Shown here: piece after piece, positions 24,808-35,104 of the stretch
Position numbering within the stretch: the first letter of the stretch is position 1
Layout of the letters: each line of letters starts with the position of its first letter
Program-made: the position numbers and the translations under genes
Source of the DNA: Anodontia alba
Taxonomy: Eukaryota > Mollusca > Bivalvia > Lucinida > Lucinidae
Direction: 5' to 3'
Assembly (NCBI GenBank): GCA_964016985.1
Contig: OZ024823.1
Location: 134,808,112 to 134,872,111, forward strand
DNA length: 64,000 nucleotides
The notes under the pieces: model-generated
What the model was told of the DNA's origin: nothing
The model's input: the letters and a program-made list of their open reading frames with translations, nothing else
The model's database searches: none

Positions 24808-25198
24808 GACATGTTGAAACCAAATCTAGTTCTGACCTTCTTGCTAGTGATCATTCATCCTAAAATGGCTAAATTTCTAGAAACCGTTTGTTCATTTTAT
24901 GCCTTTATATGTCTACTTCCAGCTTGATATCGTGCAGACTTATTATGTGCAACTATTAGGTGCGCAGTTTGCTTTGGCAACGATGACCTTCCCCATCCCT
25001 TCGCATTTCGGTGCCTGAGAAAGTCTGTGTTTTATGACTGTGGCTTTCCCGCGGAAATTCATTTATATTTTAGACATGGAAAGAAGATATTCGTAAAATA
25101 TTTTGTGGATTTTTATACCGTAGGCGGACTAATTATATTCTGGAAGACAAATTACATGTACCATGTATGAAGGAGAATGTAGTTGCGATCATGATTAC

Positions 25199-25312
25199 CT
25201 GTTTGACAGTTATCCCCCGACCATCCTTCCTGACAATTGCAATTATAACTCCCGTCTATATTATTGCATACACCATCGTGTAAACAGGGGAACGTGAGAC
25301 ATTCATTTACAT
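25199..25312 (-). CDS. EGF exon 18, A type (tandem block 1)
   Basis: 114-nt exon, acceptor TTTCAG, donor GTAATC. DVNECLTFPCLHDGVC, then CNNIDGSYNCNCQEGWSG and DNCQTG. The second calcium residue is N rather than D, which still fits the calcium-binding motif. Confidence 0.93.
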
Positions 25313-25339
25313 CTGAAATGTGAAAAACAACACTGGCTC

Positions 25340-26490
25340 TACATGACACAATCATATTTAAATTCAATTTTATGCATCGAAAGAAGAAGAAATTAGGAAC
25401 AAACAATGACAGAACAAACACTACATATGAAACCACCGATGCATGAACATAGCAAAAACTACAACAGAGCAGATGAACCGCCTTGAAGCGGTCAGTAGAA
25501 CCACTTCTGAAGCCAGAATACAGGAAAACCATAGACACACGATAGGCTCGACTACAGACGTTGACAGTTAGGCGCTAACTCTCTAAAACAGACTGCGGAG
25601 GGAGCCGTTATTTAGTCTGTTATTAAAGAGGGAAGCAAAGTTATCAACCATAATTGGGTTAACAACTATGAATGCAGTTTGGCGCAGACTATCCATGTTG
25701 TAACTTATCTTTTTGTAACGAGTGGCAATCTTCTGAAATTGGACCGAAATATTAATTTTGCCAACAATCATTCCGAATTTATAGACTAAGTCGCCATAAA
25801 ATTCAATTCTGGACAAACATTCTTGTAGAAGTGTTTTCGAACCAACGATATATTTGTATATCAATTCATAATGACGGCGATAAAACTTAGAAAATGTTTT
25901 AAGTAGTTCATGATAGCGGTAACTTCCTTAATTATAGCAGTTAATACTATATTTCGATTATTAAAGTCACTAACTTGACTAGATACTCTAGGAAAACAAA
26001 TTAGCTGAGAAATATATAGACTATAAAATGTAGCACAAGTACTATCTCAATCCAGAAACGGAAAATTTACAATATTAAATCCAAAGTCTTCCCGTTTGTC
26101 ATATGTTTTAGCAGAGCTTATTTAATTATATATTGATAACTTTAAATCCAGAAACGGTGCTTTGATATCAGCGGAATAAGTTTTATTTAATTGTAATTCT
26201 TTTGGATACATTGTATCAACCATTTGTTCAAAACAATCATTATTATTTAATTAGTAAGTCATCCAACTATCGAGACGTTGAATTAAATAATTCAATAATA
26301 TTGGTCTGATTTTTATGAGAAAGGGACAGCATAAAGTCTCTTTCGTAACAAAACAATAGCCCTGCAATAAGAGGTTACAATTTATACCCATATGTATACC
26401 AATAATTTCGATTTGTTGGTATATTTTAGTAGCAAAGCGAATATAGATATTAGTAGTATTTGCACATTTAAAAAAATCGTTCATAAAAAG
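25340..26490 (-). mobile_element. Old Penelope-like fragment in tandem block 1
   Basis: Minus-strand remnants read IRFATKIYQQI, CFVTKETLCCPF and further down ECLSRIEFYGDLVYKFG, QFQKIATRYKKISYNMDSL and RQTAFIVVNPIMVDNFASLF, clear homologues of the young element's RT C-terminus but a different family, with many stops. It fills nearly the whole intron between EGF exons 17 and 18. Confidence 0.85.
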
Positions 26491-26514
26491 AAAAGCCCCC
26501 TCATGACTCATTAC

Positions 26515-26628
26515 CTGTCTGACAGTTAGTTCCACTCCATTCTGGAATACAACTACACTGGTAGCTACCCTCTGTGTTGCTACAGTTACCACTATGCAAA
26601 CAAGGCGAGTACAAACACTCATCAACAT
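26515..26628 (-). CDS. EGF exon 17, B type (tandem block)
   Basis: 114-nt exon, acceptor TTGCAG, donor GTAATG. DVDECLYSPCLHSGNC, then CSNTEGSYQCSCIPEWSG and TNCQTG. The dead retroelement fragment of the downstream intron begins only about 25 nt from its donor. Confidence 0.93.
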
Positions 26629-27143
26629 CTGCAATTGAATATTACAATACTCATTTTATAATGCGGAAGTTATCTTCTTTGCTTCCTTTATATGATTATA
26701 AAATAAAAATGATTCTGACGGCAGATTGGCGAAACCATTTAGTTTTAAACACACGCACACACTCACACGCACAAACATGAACAGACACACATTCACGCTC
26801 ACACGAATATATAGAAAGGCTTTCTGATCACCATTACAATAGCATAGCTCGACTTAGGTGCAATAGCGGCGAGAAAATGTTCTCCGATCTTCCCCATGGT
26901 GCAGTTTATATGTTTGGTTTTCTGAGGTTGTGTTTCATTGTTGTAAACATTTCAATAATAGATTACACACATAAATCCGAACCGAACCTGTATTCCTTCC
27001 GTTTTTGCCTTATATGTATTAGTGTGTCTATCGGTCTTTCAAGTGTCTTCTTATAAAATGTCTAAATAAATTTGTTTCCAAACTGTCTACTTCATTTTCT
27101 ATTTTCTATCATTACTCTGAGTTTCATTGTGAGGACAACGCCG

Positions 27144-27188
27144 AGATCCCTGATGATGCCTCAACGGCCTGAACTAGCTAGTTTGACC
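27144..27188 (+). ncRNA. Degraded hammerhead-like motif, intron copy 2
   Basis: 'ccctgatgatgcctcaacgg' then 'cctgaactagctagtttgac'. CUGAUGA intact; UGAAC in place of GAAAC; GUU in place of GUC. Confidence 0.45.
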
Positions 27189-27586
27189 GTCACGTTGAAA
27201 CCAAATCTATTTCTTGCCTTCATTATTGGGATCATTGATCCTGAAATGGTTAAAATTCTAGAAATTGGTTGTTTATTGCATGCCATTATATGTCTAGTTA
27301 CAGCTTGATATCATGCAGATTTATTATGTGCAAGTATTAAGCGTGCCATTGGCTTTGGCATTGTTGTTTTTCTCAACTCTTCGCATTTCGGTGCCTGAGG
27401 AAGTCTGTGCTTTATGACAGTGTTTTTTCCTATGTAGATGCAATTATATTTTAAACATGGAAAGAAGATATACGTAAAATATGCTATGAGTGAATAAACC
27501 GTATTAGGTCCATATATATTCTTAGATGACAAATATATTATTTAAGGCAAACAATATGTTCCATGTATGAAGGAGAATCTGATTAC

Positions 27587-27700
27587 CTGTTTGACAGTTA
27601 TCTCCCGACCATCCTTCCTGACAACTGCAATTATAACTCCCGTCTAAGTTATTGCATACACCATCGTGTAAACAGGGTAACGTGAGACATTCATCTACAT
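27587..27700 (-). CDS. EGF exon 16, A type (tandem block 2)
   Basis: 114-nt exon, acceptor TTTCAG, donor GTAATC. DVDECLTLPCLHDGVC, then [18 protein letters not shown] and DNCQTG. Differs from the exon at 34971-35084 at a single residue (TL for TF). Confidence 0.93.
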
Positions 27701-27729
27701 CTGAAATGTGAAAAACAGCACTGGCTCTA

Positions 27730-29100
27730 CATGACACAATCATATTTACCTTCAATATTATGCATCGAAAAAAGAAGAAATTAGGAACAAACAATGACAA
27801 AACAAACACCACATATGAAACCACTGATGCATGAACATAGAAAAACTGCAATAGAGCAGATGAACCGCCTTGAAGCGGTCAGTAGAAACAGTACTGAAGC
27901 CAGAGCACAAGAAATAAACGTCAAAAATATTGCCTTTGGGAACAAAGAACACACTACAGATCAGAAAATGGGAGTCTCGGTTTTATTGAGACTCTTCACA
28001 AGCAGTAATGAAGTTTGCAACACTACTTATGCCCTCTAGTTTATACATGAGCAGAACTCCATTTTCAAATGTACCATAATGGGCCCAAAGATCCCAAAGG
28101 AAATGAAATATAAAACCACAGACACACGACAGTCTTGACTACAGACATCGACAGTTAGGCGCTAACCCTCTGAAACAGACTGAGGAGGGAGCCGTCATTT
28201 AATCTGTGGACCGATCCACAACCGTATTATTAAAGAGGGAAGCAAAGTTATCAACCATAATTGGGTTAACAACCATGTACGCAGTTTGCCGCAGACTATC
28301 CATGTTGTAACCTATCTTTTTGTAGCTAGTGACAATCTTTTGAAATTGAACCAAAGAATTAGTTTTGCCATCAATAATTCCGAATTTATAGACTAAGTCG
28401 CCATAAAATTCATTTCCGGACAAACCTTCTTGTAGACGTGTTTTCGAACCAAAGATATATTTGTATATAAATTCATAATGACGGCGATAAAACTTAGAAA
28501 ATGTTTTAAGTAGTTCATGATAGCGGTAACTTCCTTAATCATAGAAGTTAATACTATATTTTGATTATTAAAGTCACTAACTTGGCTAGATATTCTAGGA
28601 AAACAAATTAGCTGAGAAATATATAGACTATAAAATGTAGCACAAGTGCTATCTCGATCCAGAAACGGAAAATTTACAATATTAAATCCAAAGTCTTCCC
28701 GTTTGTCATAGATTTTAGTAGAGCTTATTTAATTAGATATTGATAACTTTAAATCCTGAAACGGTGCTTTGATGTCATAAGTTTTACTTAATTGTAATTC
28801 TTTTGGATACATTATATCAACCATTTGTTCAGAATATTCATTATCATTAAATAGTAAGTCATCCACTTATCGAGACGTTGAATTAAATGCTTCAACAATA
28901 TTAGTCTGACTTTTATGAGAAAGGGACAGCATAAAGTCTTTCGTAACAAAATAGCATTAGTTCTGCAATGAGGGGTTACAATTTATACCCAAAAGTATAC
29001 CAATAATTACGATTTGTTGGTAGAATTTAGTACTAACGCGAGTATAGATATTAGTAGTATTTGCACATTTATCAAAGATCGCTCATACAAAGAAAATCCC
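27730..29100 (-). mobile_element. Old Penelope-like fragment in tandem block 2
   Basis: Same fragment as in block 1 (GNEFYGDLVYKFGIIDGK, YNMDSLRQTAYMVVNPIMVD). It is longer because a dispersed repeat (27900-28110) lies in its 3' part. Confidence 0.85.
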
Positions 29101-29115
29101 CTCTTGACACTTTAC

Positions 29116-29229
29116 CTGTCTGACAGTTAGTTCCACTCCATTCTGGAATACAACTACACTGGTAGCTACCCTCTGTGTTGCTACAGTTACCACCATACAA
29201 ACAGGGCGAGTAGAAACACTCATCAATAT
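29116..29229 (-). CDS. EGF exon 15, B type (tandem block)
   Basis: 114-nt exon, acceptor TTGCAG, donor GTAAAG. DIDECFYSPCLYGGNC, then CSNTEGSYQCSCIPEWSG and TNCQTG. The usual CLHSGNC is CLYGGNC here, the most diverged of the young B exons, but all six cysteines remain. Confidence 0.92.
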
Positions 29230-29746
29230 CTGCAATTGAATATTACAATACTCATTTTATAATGGAGAAGTTGTCTTTTTTTGCTTCCTTTTATATAATT
29301 ATAAAATAAAAATGCTTCTGATGGTATACAGGCGAAACGATTTAGTTTCAAACACACGCACACACGCACACGCACAAACATGAACAGACACACATTCACG
29401 CTCACACGAATATATAGAAAGGCTTTCTGATCACCATTACAATAGCATAGCTTGGCTTAGGTGCAATAGCGCCCGTAAAACGTTCTCCGATCTTCATCAT
29501 GGTGCAGTTTAATTTATATATTTTGGTTCTCTGAGGTTGTGTTTCATTGTTGTAAACATTTCAATAATAGATTTCACACATAAATCCGAGCCTGTATTCC
29601 TTCCGTTTTGCCTTATATGTATTAATGTGTCTATCGGTCTTTCAAATGACTTCTTATAAAATGTAAAACTTAATTTGCTTCTAAACTGTCTACTTCATTT
29701 TCTATTTTCTATCATTACTCTGAGTTTCATTATGAAGAAAACGCCG

Positions 29747-29792
29747 AGACCACTGATGATGCCTCAACGGCCTGAACTAGCTAGTCTGACCG
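29747..29792 (+). ncRNA. Degraded hammerhead-like motif, intron copy 3
   Basis: 'ccactgatgatgcctcaacg' then 'gcctgaactagctagtctg'. CUGAUGA and GUC are both present; UGAAC replaces GAAAC. Confidence 0.48.
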
Positions 29793-30003
29793 CCACGTTA
29801 AAACTAAATCTGTTTCTTACCTTCATGATTTGGATCATTGATCCTGAAATGGTTAAAATTCTAGAATTTTGTTGTTTATTGCATGCCATTATATGTCTAG
29901 TTACAGCTTGATATAATACAGATTTATTATGTGCAAGTATTAAGCGTGCCATTGGCTTTGCCATTGTTGTTTTTCTTAACTCTTCGCATTTCGGTGCCTG
30001 AGG

Positions 30004-30506
30004 AAAAAAAGGTAAGAGAAAAGTCCAGGGAGTGCCACAATCACAAACCTCAGCCCTTCCCAGACCCCAAGAGGAAGAGGAAACCGACAAATCTAAACAA
30101 GCACAAACCGAACAAACGTACGAAAAGCACTAAGATTAGCTCTCTCTTCCCCAAGCGAGATAATCGCAATACTAAAAACACTGAAAAACACAAGAACAAA
30201 ATGACACACGGAAAGACATACAACAAATCGCCTCGTAGAATAAACCACAAAGCACCAAAGAGTAAGACTAACACCGGGACCACCGCCTTAAAACGGTCGG
30301 TAGAGCAATCCACCGGGTTGTGTTTTTCAGTCCTTTTAGTATTGCGATTACCTCGCTTGGGGAAGAGAGAGCTAATCGTAGTGCTTTTCGTACGTTTGTT
30401 CGGTTTATGCTTGCTTAGATTTGTCGGTTTCCTCTTCCTCTTAAGGTCTGGGAAGGACTGCGGTTTGTGATTGTGGCACTCCCTGGACTTTTCTCTTACC
30501 TTTTTT
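30004..30506. repeat. Inverted terminal segments at the element's 3' end
   Basis: 30005-30180 (ggtaagagaaaagtccaggg onward) and 30325-30506 (ending cctggacttttctcttacc) are the same terminal segment in opposite orientations, giving a long hairpin. The copy at 36924 has a single simple end, so the inversion is specific to this insertion. Complex tandem or inverted ends are typical of Penelope-like insertions. Confidence 0.8.
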
Positions 30507-30744
30507 TAAAGCACTTTTACAGCTAGCTAACTTCACCCTGGGTCCCGATGCTACTCTTAATACAGAAAAACATAAAAATTCGGTTCGCATAAAGGCTCCC
30601 AACTCAGTCAATGCATCAAAGCGAAGACATAAAAATCAAATTAATCACTATAATAAACAAAGACGAGTACTCATGGCTAATTCTACTGTATGCCAGAGTA
30701 AATGAAAACCAATAGTTGAACCACGGCGGGCCAAGCCAAAGACA

Positions 30745-30796
30745 TATCGTCAAGCCCCAACCCACTGGTTTAAGTTTTACAAAGAGGCCGTCATTG
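30745..30796 (-). promoter_or_regulatory. Candidate SECIS element in the Naiad 3' region
   Basis: On the minus strand: AUGA (+ strand 30791-30794), then C and GGCCUC, an AAAA apical run about 13 nt after AUGA, a returning strand GGGGC, then UGAC (30749-30752). AUGA and UGA can form the sheared G.A pairs of a SECIS core, with GGCCUC pairing to GGGGC plus a wobble. Spacing fits eukaryotic SECIS elements. In this copy the AUGA overlaps the extended reading frame because the original UAA stop has drifted. Structure was judged by eye only. Confidence 0.6.
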
Positions 30797-32255
30797 AGTC
30801 TGAGGCCCGAATCGCCGTCGTGCAATTAAAGAGAGAAGAATAGCCATCAACAATGATTGGGTTGACAACTAGGCATGCAGTCTGCCGCATAATATCCAGG
30901 CTATAGCCAATTCTTTTATAACGGTTAATAAGTTTTCTGAATTGCTCCGAAAAGTTAGATTTACCAACAATTTTTCTAAATCTGTACACTAAGTCACCGT
31001 AAAATTCGGGTTCCGATATACCTTGTTTCAGACTGACGCTATATTTTTCTAACAAGGCACTGTGTCTGCGATAAAATTTCGAAAACGCCTTACGAAGTTT
31101 AAAATAACGATAGCCCTGCCTAAGAAGTTTGGCAGTAAGGGCTTTATTACGGTAGTTAAAGTCATTAAGATTTGGCTCTGGCGAATCTTATAAGTTGAGA
31201 TATGTATACCCCATATGAGGTACGCCGGGGGACATCGCCATCCAGAAAAGGGAAATTGACTATATCAAAATCAAAATCGTCCCGTTTATCGTATAGTTTG
31301 GTGGAAACTGTACCATTAGATGTACATAGATTCAAATCCAAAAAAGGTGCCTCGGTATCGGAAGAATTTGCTCTATTAAATTGGAGTTCTGTAGGGTATA
31401 TCCGGTCCACCATTTGGTCAAAGTAAATATTGTCAATATTTAATAAATCGTCAAGGTATCTTGAAGTTACATTGAAAGCCTCAATAATGTCAGCCTGATT
31501 TTCACGTGAGAGAGACTTCATGAAATCTCTCTCATAACAAAAAAGAAACAAATCTGCAATAAGAGGAGCACAATTAGTTCCCATCGGAATACCAATAGTT
31601 TGTCTATAAAGTTTAGTTCCAAATCTAATAAAAATATTATCCAAAAGATAAACAAGGGCATCAAGGACTTTTTGACACAGCCATAAATTGTGATTATTAT
31701 ATACATCAGAAGTGAAAAAAGCACATTCTTCGTTGCAAGCCAAATATTGGATATTCTCCCGAATAATCGTTCGGTTAATTAAATCAATAAGTTTATCTTT
31801 TATAAGATGATGAGGTAACGTAGTATACAGTGTAGAAAAATCATATGTAGACAATTTAGAAGCCTGAAAGTTTTTAGATTTAAATTTATTGAGAACATCA
31901 TTAGAATTTTTAATTGACCAAAAATAGTTAATTCCGCCCCTTTCGTAAACAGTATCATAGTATCTAATCCAATGTTTGTTAACAGCAGTAAGGCATGAAG
32001 TTAACAGTTTGGACAAAACAGTAGTCGTACAAGAATAGAATTAGCAATGAAACGTGCTTTATAAGGTCGTTTATGAAGTTTCGGTAACCAATATAACGTA
32101 GGAAGTCTGTCTTGTTTTTCTTTAATACTCACTGCAAACTTAGCAGTAATATCGATAGAATGGGTATTGACAATAGATCTCTCGTCAGTAGAAATCCGTT
32201 CATATATTTTTGTACTACCAAGTTCTTGTTTTAGAGTATTGATATAATAAAGTCG

Positions 32256-32258
32256 TCA
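32256..32258 (-). other. In-frame UGA in the early RT domain
   Basis: Context APADKAANNVVVV-UGA-RLYYINTLKQEL. I recall Cys after the V-run in related elements (VVVVC-R/K), which makes this a further Cys-to-UGA position. The frame continues without a stop to the frameshift near 32033. Confidence 0.7.
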
Positions 32259-32669
32259 CACAACAACAACATTATTAGCAGCTTTATCAGCTGGAGCCAA
32301 AACATACTTCCTATGAAATTCTTGGATACCTTGTTTCAAATATCGAAAAGATAATTTAGGCTTAGGAGGGAGAAGATCAAGGTTATTAGAGTAAAATAAC
32401 ACACGTTCATCAATGATCTTAAAAATCTTTAATTTCCAATTATTTAAAGCATTAGACTCAACATGCTCTCGTTTACACCAACGCGTACAATAATCATTTA
32501 AAGCACTGGCAATTGTTTCCCGACATTTATTGAAATCAATGTGGGCTGGGAATCTATATTTAGGTCCTTTTGAAATAACTGAACGGATTCGTGAATCAGT
32601 TATAATCTTCAAGTTACCAGTGACAATATGACCCGCTGGTTGATAACAAAATTTAGAATCTTTACAATC

Positions 32670-32672
32670 TCA
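32670..32672 (-). other. In-frame UGA at the CxC motif of the EN-RT linker
   Basis: Context TSSPDS-UGA-DCKDSKFCYQPAGH. The linker of Naiad elements has a characteristic CxC; here the first Cys is UGA and the second is intact. Frame is continuous on both sides. Confidence 0.8.
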
Positions 32673-33393
32673 AGAATCAGGGGAACTAGTTTCAATATCA
32701 AGATCAGACACTAATTTATTGAAATTAAGTATAGTATTACGGATAGGTTTGTTATATTTATAACAAATAATAGGAGATTCCGTGTTTTCGAAATATGAAG
32801 GTATAGCTGATATAACATTATTATCTCGAAATATGCTAGGTAAATCTATGAATTCAAATACGTTTATTAATGAATGGAATTTTGATGAAGTGTCTAATGT
32901 GGTTAATTTCAGAATCAATGTAAGGACGAAGAGCATGTTGAGTATAACATCTAGTAAGGAGAGCTGCTTCATACAAATTATGTTTTCGATCATAAAATTT
33001 ATTCGCCTCATCATCTAACTTATGTAATGAAGAAACAGACAGTGAAGCTAGTTTAGAAAGCATTTGATGACGTCCAGAATTTAAGAGAATATTTAAATCA
33101 AAAAGAGATAAAACTGTTTTATGTTTTCGTTTAAAATTGCCAGTTTTGCGCTTACCATGGGATCGATTATTACGTTTTTTAATATCTAAAAGGGAAAAAG
33201 CATCGAAATCCGGCATTTTAGAAATATTTCCTTCATGGTAAATATTATCATTAAATCCAAGTGGAAAAGGGGTTTGTAAACGTTTAATCCATTTAAGTTC
33301 AAGTTCATGTCTTAAAATATTTTTGAATCTTTCGGTAGAATTGGACTTGTGTATAATTTTTTCAACAGAATGAACCAAACCTTTACTAGATGA

Positions 33394-33600
33394 TCATGAA
33401 TGACCAGTACTCCGGAAATGTTGATAAAGAAACATATCAATTTTCTTTGCTTTTTTGATTTTAAGCAAATGTTCCTTAAACCTTGTTTTAAAGGCCTGTT
33501 TGGTCTGTCCAACATACTGCATTCCTCAGCCTCCTTCGCTGCAAGTGAGAACATATATAACATCCTCTGATTTTCAGTCTAAATCAGACTTGTTTACAAC
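33394..33600 (-). other. GIY-YIG endonuclease domain with three UGA codons
   Basis: Reads LD-UGA-KSEDVIYVLTCSEGG-UGA-GMQYVGQT, then RFKEHLLKIKKAKK, YQHFRSTGHS-UGA-SSS, all in one frame. VIYVL and QYVG correspond to GIY and YIG. The CCHH zinc motif of Penelope-like endonucleases is C (LTC), UGA (GGU), H (KEH) and H (TGH), so the second ligand is the UGA codon. The first UGA also sits where relatives usually have Cys just before the GIY strand. The third has no clear Cys counterpart that I can recall. Confidence 0.8.
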
Positions 33601-34343
33601 TGAAAATTGTCTATGATTAACTGAGGAAATTATAGTTGACCGACAAATTAAATGATTGCAGCAGGTGCAACTCTTGGCATTGCACTTAGATATATTAGGG
33701 TACATACTGTTCCTTTTATACGGATTCTTATATTTTAGAAGTATAGGCGATTTAATTGGAGAAAGTCTAATTTTAAGGTGATTACTGAAAATATTATAAT
33801 TGGAAGCGCCATATAAATTTATAGATGATACAGAGTGAAGTTTCAAAGGTGAAACGTAAACAGTAGGTAAAAGAGAGTTAAATCTAGCAGTAGAACGGGG
33901 AATCTGTAAAGAAGAAGCAGAATGTAGCCTAATAGGAGAAATAGTAAATTTTAATCTGTTAGTGATACTCATATAGTTGTATAGGAAGTAATACCATTAG
34001 ATAAAAAACAGTATTCGTACCGGCTATTATAGGCATAAGTAGCGATGCAAACAGGCGGTAGGACCGATGCATACAGAGTATAGCAACAACCGACAATACA
34101 TAACTAAGTCTAATACGAGTCCAAAGAAACGTAAAGTAAGAAATTGTTATAAACGGGATACGAATACCGGTAAATATCTAACCTTCAATGAGGTATAAAT
34201 TAGAATCATGAGGAAGAGGAATACGAAAGGTGATTGTAAAGTGCAAACTCTGGCACTTGAAATAATAACACCATTAAATGAATGTACGGGGAGACTTTCT
34301 AGGGTCTCCACACGGCACAAACACAACAGGCGTGGTATGCAAA

Positions 34344-34728
34344 AAAGGTAAGAGAAAAGTCCAGGGAGTGCCACAATCACAAACCGCAGCCCTTCCCAGA
34401 CCCCAAGAGGAAGAGGAAACCGACAAATCTGAACAAGCACAAACCGAACAAACGTACGAAAAGCACTAAGATTAGCTCTCTCTTCCCCAAGCGAGGTAAT
34501 CGCAATACTAAAAGGACTGAAAAACACAAGAACAAAATGACACACGGAAAGACATACAACAAATCGCCTCGTAGAATAAACCACAAAGCACCAAAGAGTA
34601 AGACTAACACCGGGACCACCGCCTTAGAACGGTCGGTAGAGCAAACCAGCGGGGGGTTTAAAGCACTTTTACAGCTAGCTAACTTCACCCTGGGTCCCGA
34701 TGCTACTCTTAATACAGAAATACATAAA
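34344..34728 (-). repeat. Upstream pseudo-LTR of the Naiad element
   Basis: About 385 nt ending 'cttttctcttaccttttttt' on the minus strand. The same sequence forms the 3' end of the element and of every truncated copy in the window. It holds an open hydrophobic frame (STDRSKAVVPVLVLLF to GSGKGCGL). Confidence 0.8.
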
Positions 34729-34970
34729 AGAAGTCTGTGCTTTATGACCGTGGTTTTTCCTATGTAGATGCATTTATATTTTAGACATGGCAAGAAGATA
34801 TACGTTATGTATGTTAATGTAGATGCATTTATATTTTAGACATGGCAAGAAGATATACGTAAAATATGTTATTGATGAATAAACCGTATTAGGTCTGTAT
34901 TTATTCTAGGATGATAAATATACTATTTCAGAAAAACTACATGTTCCATGTATGAAGAAAATCTGATTAC

Positions 34971-35084
34971 CTGTTTGACAATTATCTCCCGACCATCCTT
35001 CCTGACAACTGCAATTATAACTCCCGTCTAAGTTATTGCATACACCATCGTGTAAACAGGGGAACGTGAGACATTCATCTACAT
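34971..35084 (-). CDS. EGF exon 14, A type (tandem block 3)
   Basis: 114-nt exon, acceptor TTTCAG, donor GTAATC. DVDECLTFPCLHDGVC, then [18 protein letters not shown] and DNCQTG. The intron that follows in the gene (29230-34970) holds the 4.7-kb Naiad insertion. Confidence 0.93.
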
Positions 35085-35104
35085 CTGAAATGTGAAAAAC
35101 AACA

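Larger units (their letters stand above)
30777..33972 (-). pseudogene. Naiad GIY-YIG/RT polyprotein with five in-frame UGA codons and indels
   Basis: The frame starts at ATG 33972 (MSITNRLKF). In order: basic N-terminal region; Cys cluster CNAKSCTCCNHL; endonuclease with VIYVLTC, then MQYVGQT, R and EH; WIKRLQTPFPLGFND; IICYKYNKPIRNTILNFN; the linker DS(UGA)DCKDSKFCY, where relatives have CxC; then RT with LPTLYWLPKLHK, STLYTTLPHHLIKDKL, GIPMGTNCAPL and catalytic RYLDD. UGA codons lie at 33574, 33526, 33394, 32670 and 32256 (lowest base of each). No other in-frame stop remains once four indels are allowed for: one extra base near 32861, one missing near 32033, 5 missing near 31174 and an in-frame 12-nt loss near 31027. 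The 5- and 12-nt losses are seen directly against the copy at 36924-38398. The indels make this copy inactive; the UGAs are better read as selenocysteine codons. Confidence 0.85.
30004..34728 (-). mobile_element. Naiad-type Penelope-like retroelement, near full length
   Basis: A 4.7-kb insertion in the EGF-gene intron. Host sequence 'gcctgaggaagtctgtgctttatgac', continuous at about 27390, is split at 30003 and 34729. Read on the minus strand it has a terminal repeat (34728-34344), a 5' region, one broken frame (33972 to about 30777) with N-terminal GIY-YIG endonuclease then reverse transcriptase, a 3' UTR and a second copy of the terminal repeat (about 30540-30004) that is partly inverted. 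The order endonuclease-CxC-RT and the pseudo-LTRs with tandem or inverted ends are the published hallmarks of the Naiad clade of Penelope-like elements. Because the insertion splits an already duplicated intron, it is younger than the tandem A/B amplification. Confidence 0.88.

Noticed and set aside
29931..30470. 179-codon basic plus-strand frame
   Set aside because: Antisense to the Naiad terminal repeat and crossing its inverted copy; the sense-strand features explain it.
33574..33972. Separate small zinc-finger gene upstream of the RT
   Set aside because: The Cys-rich frame continues through UGA into the endonuclease in the same frame, so it is the N-terminus of the element's polyprotein.
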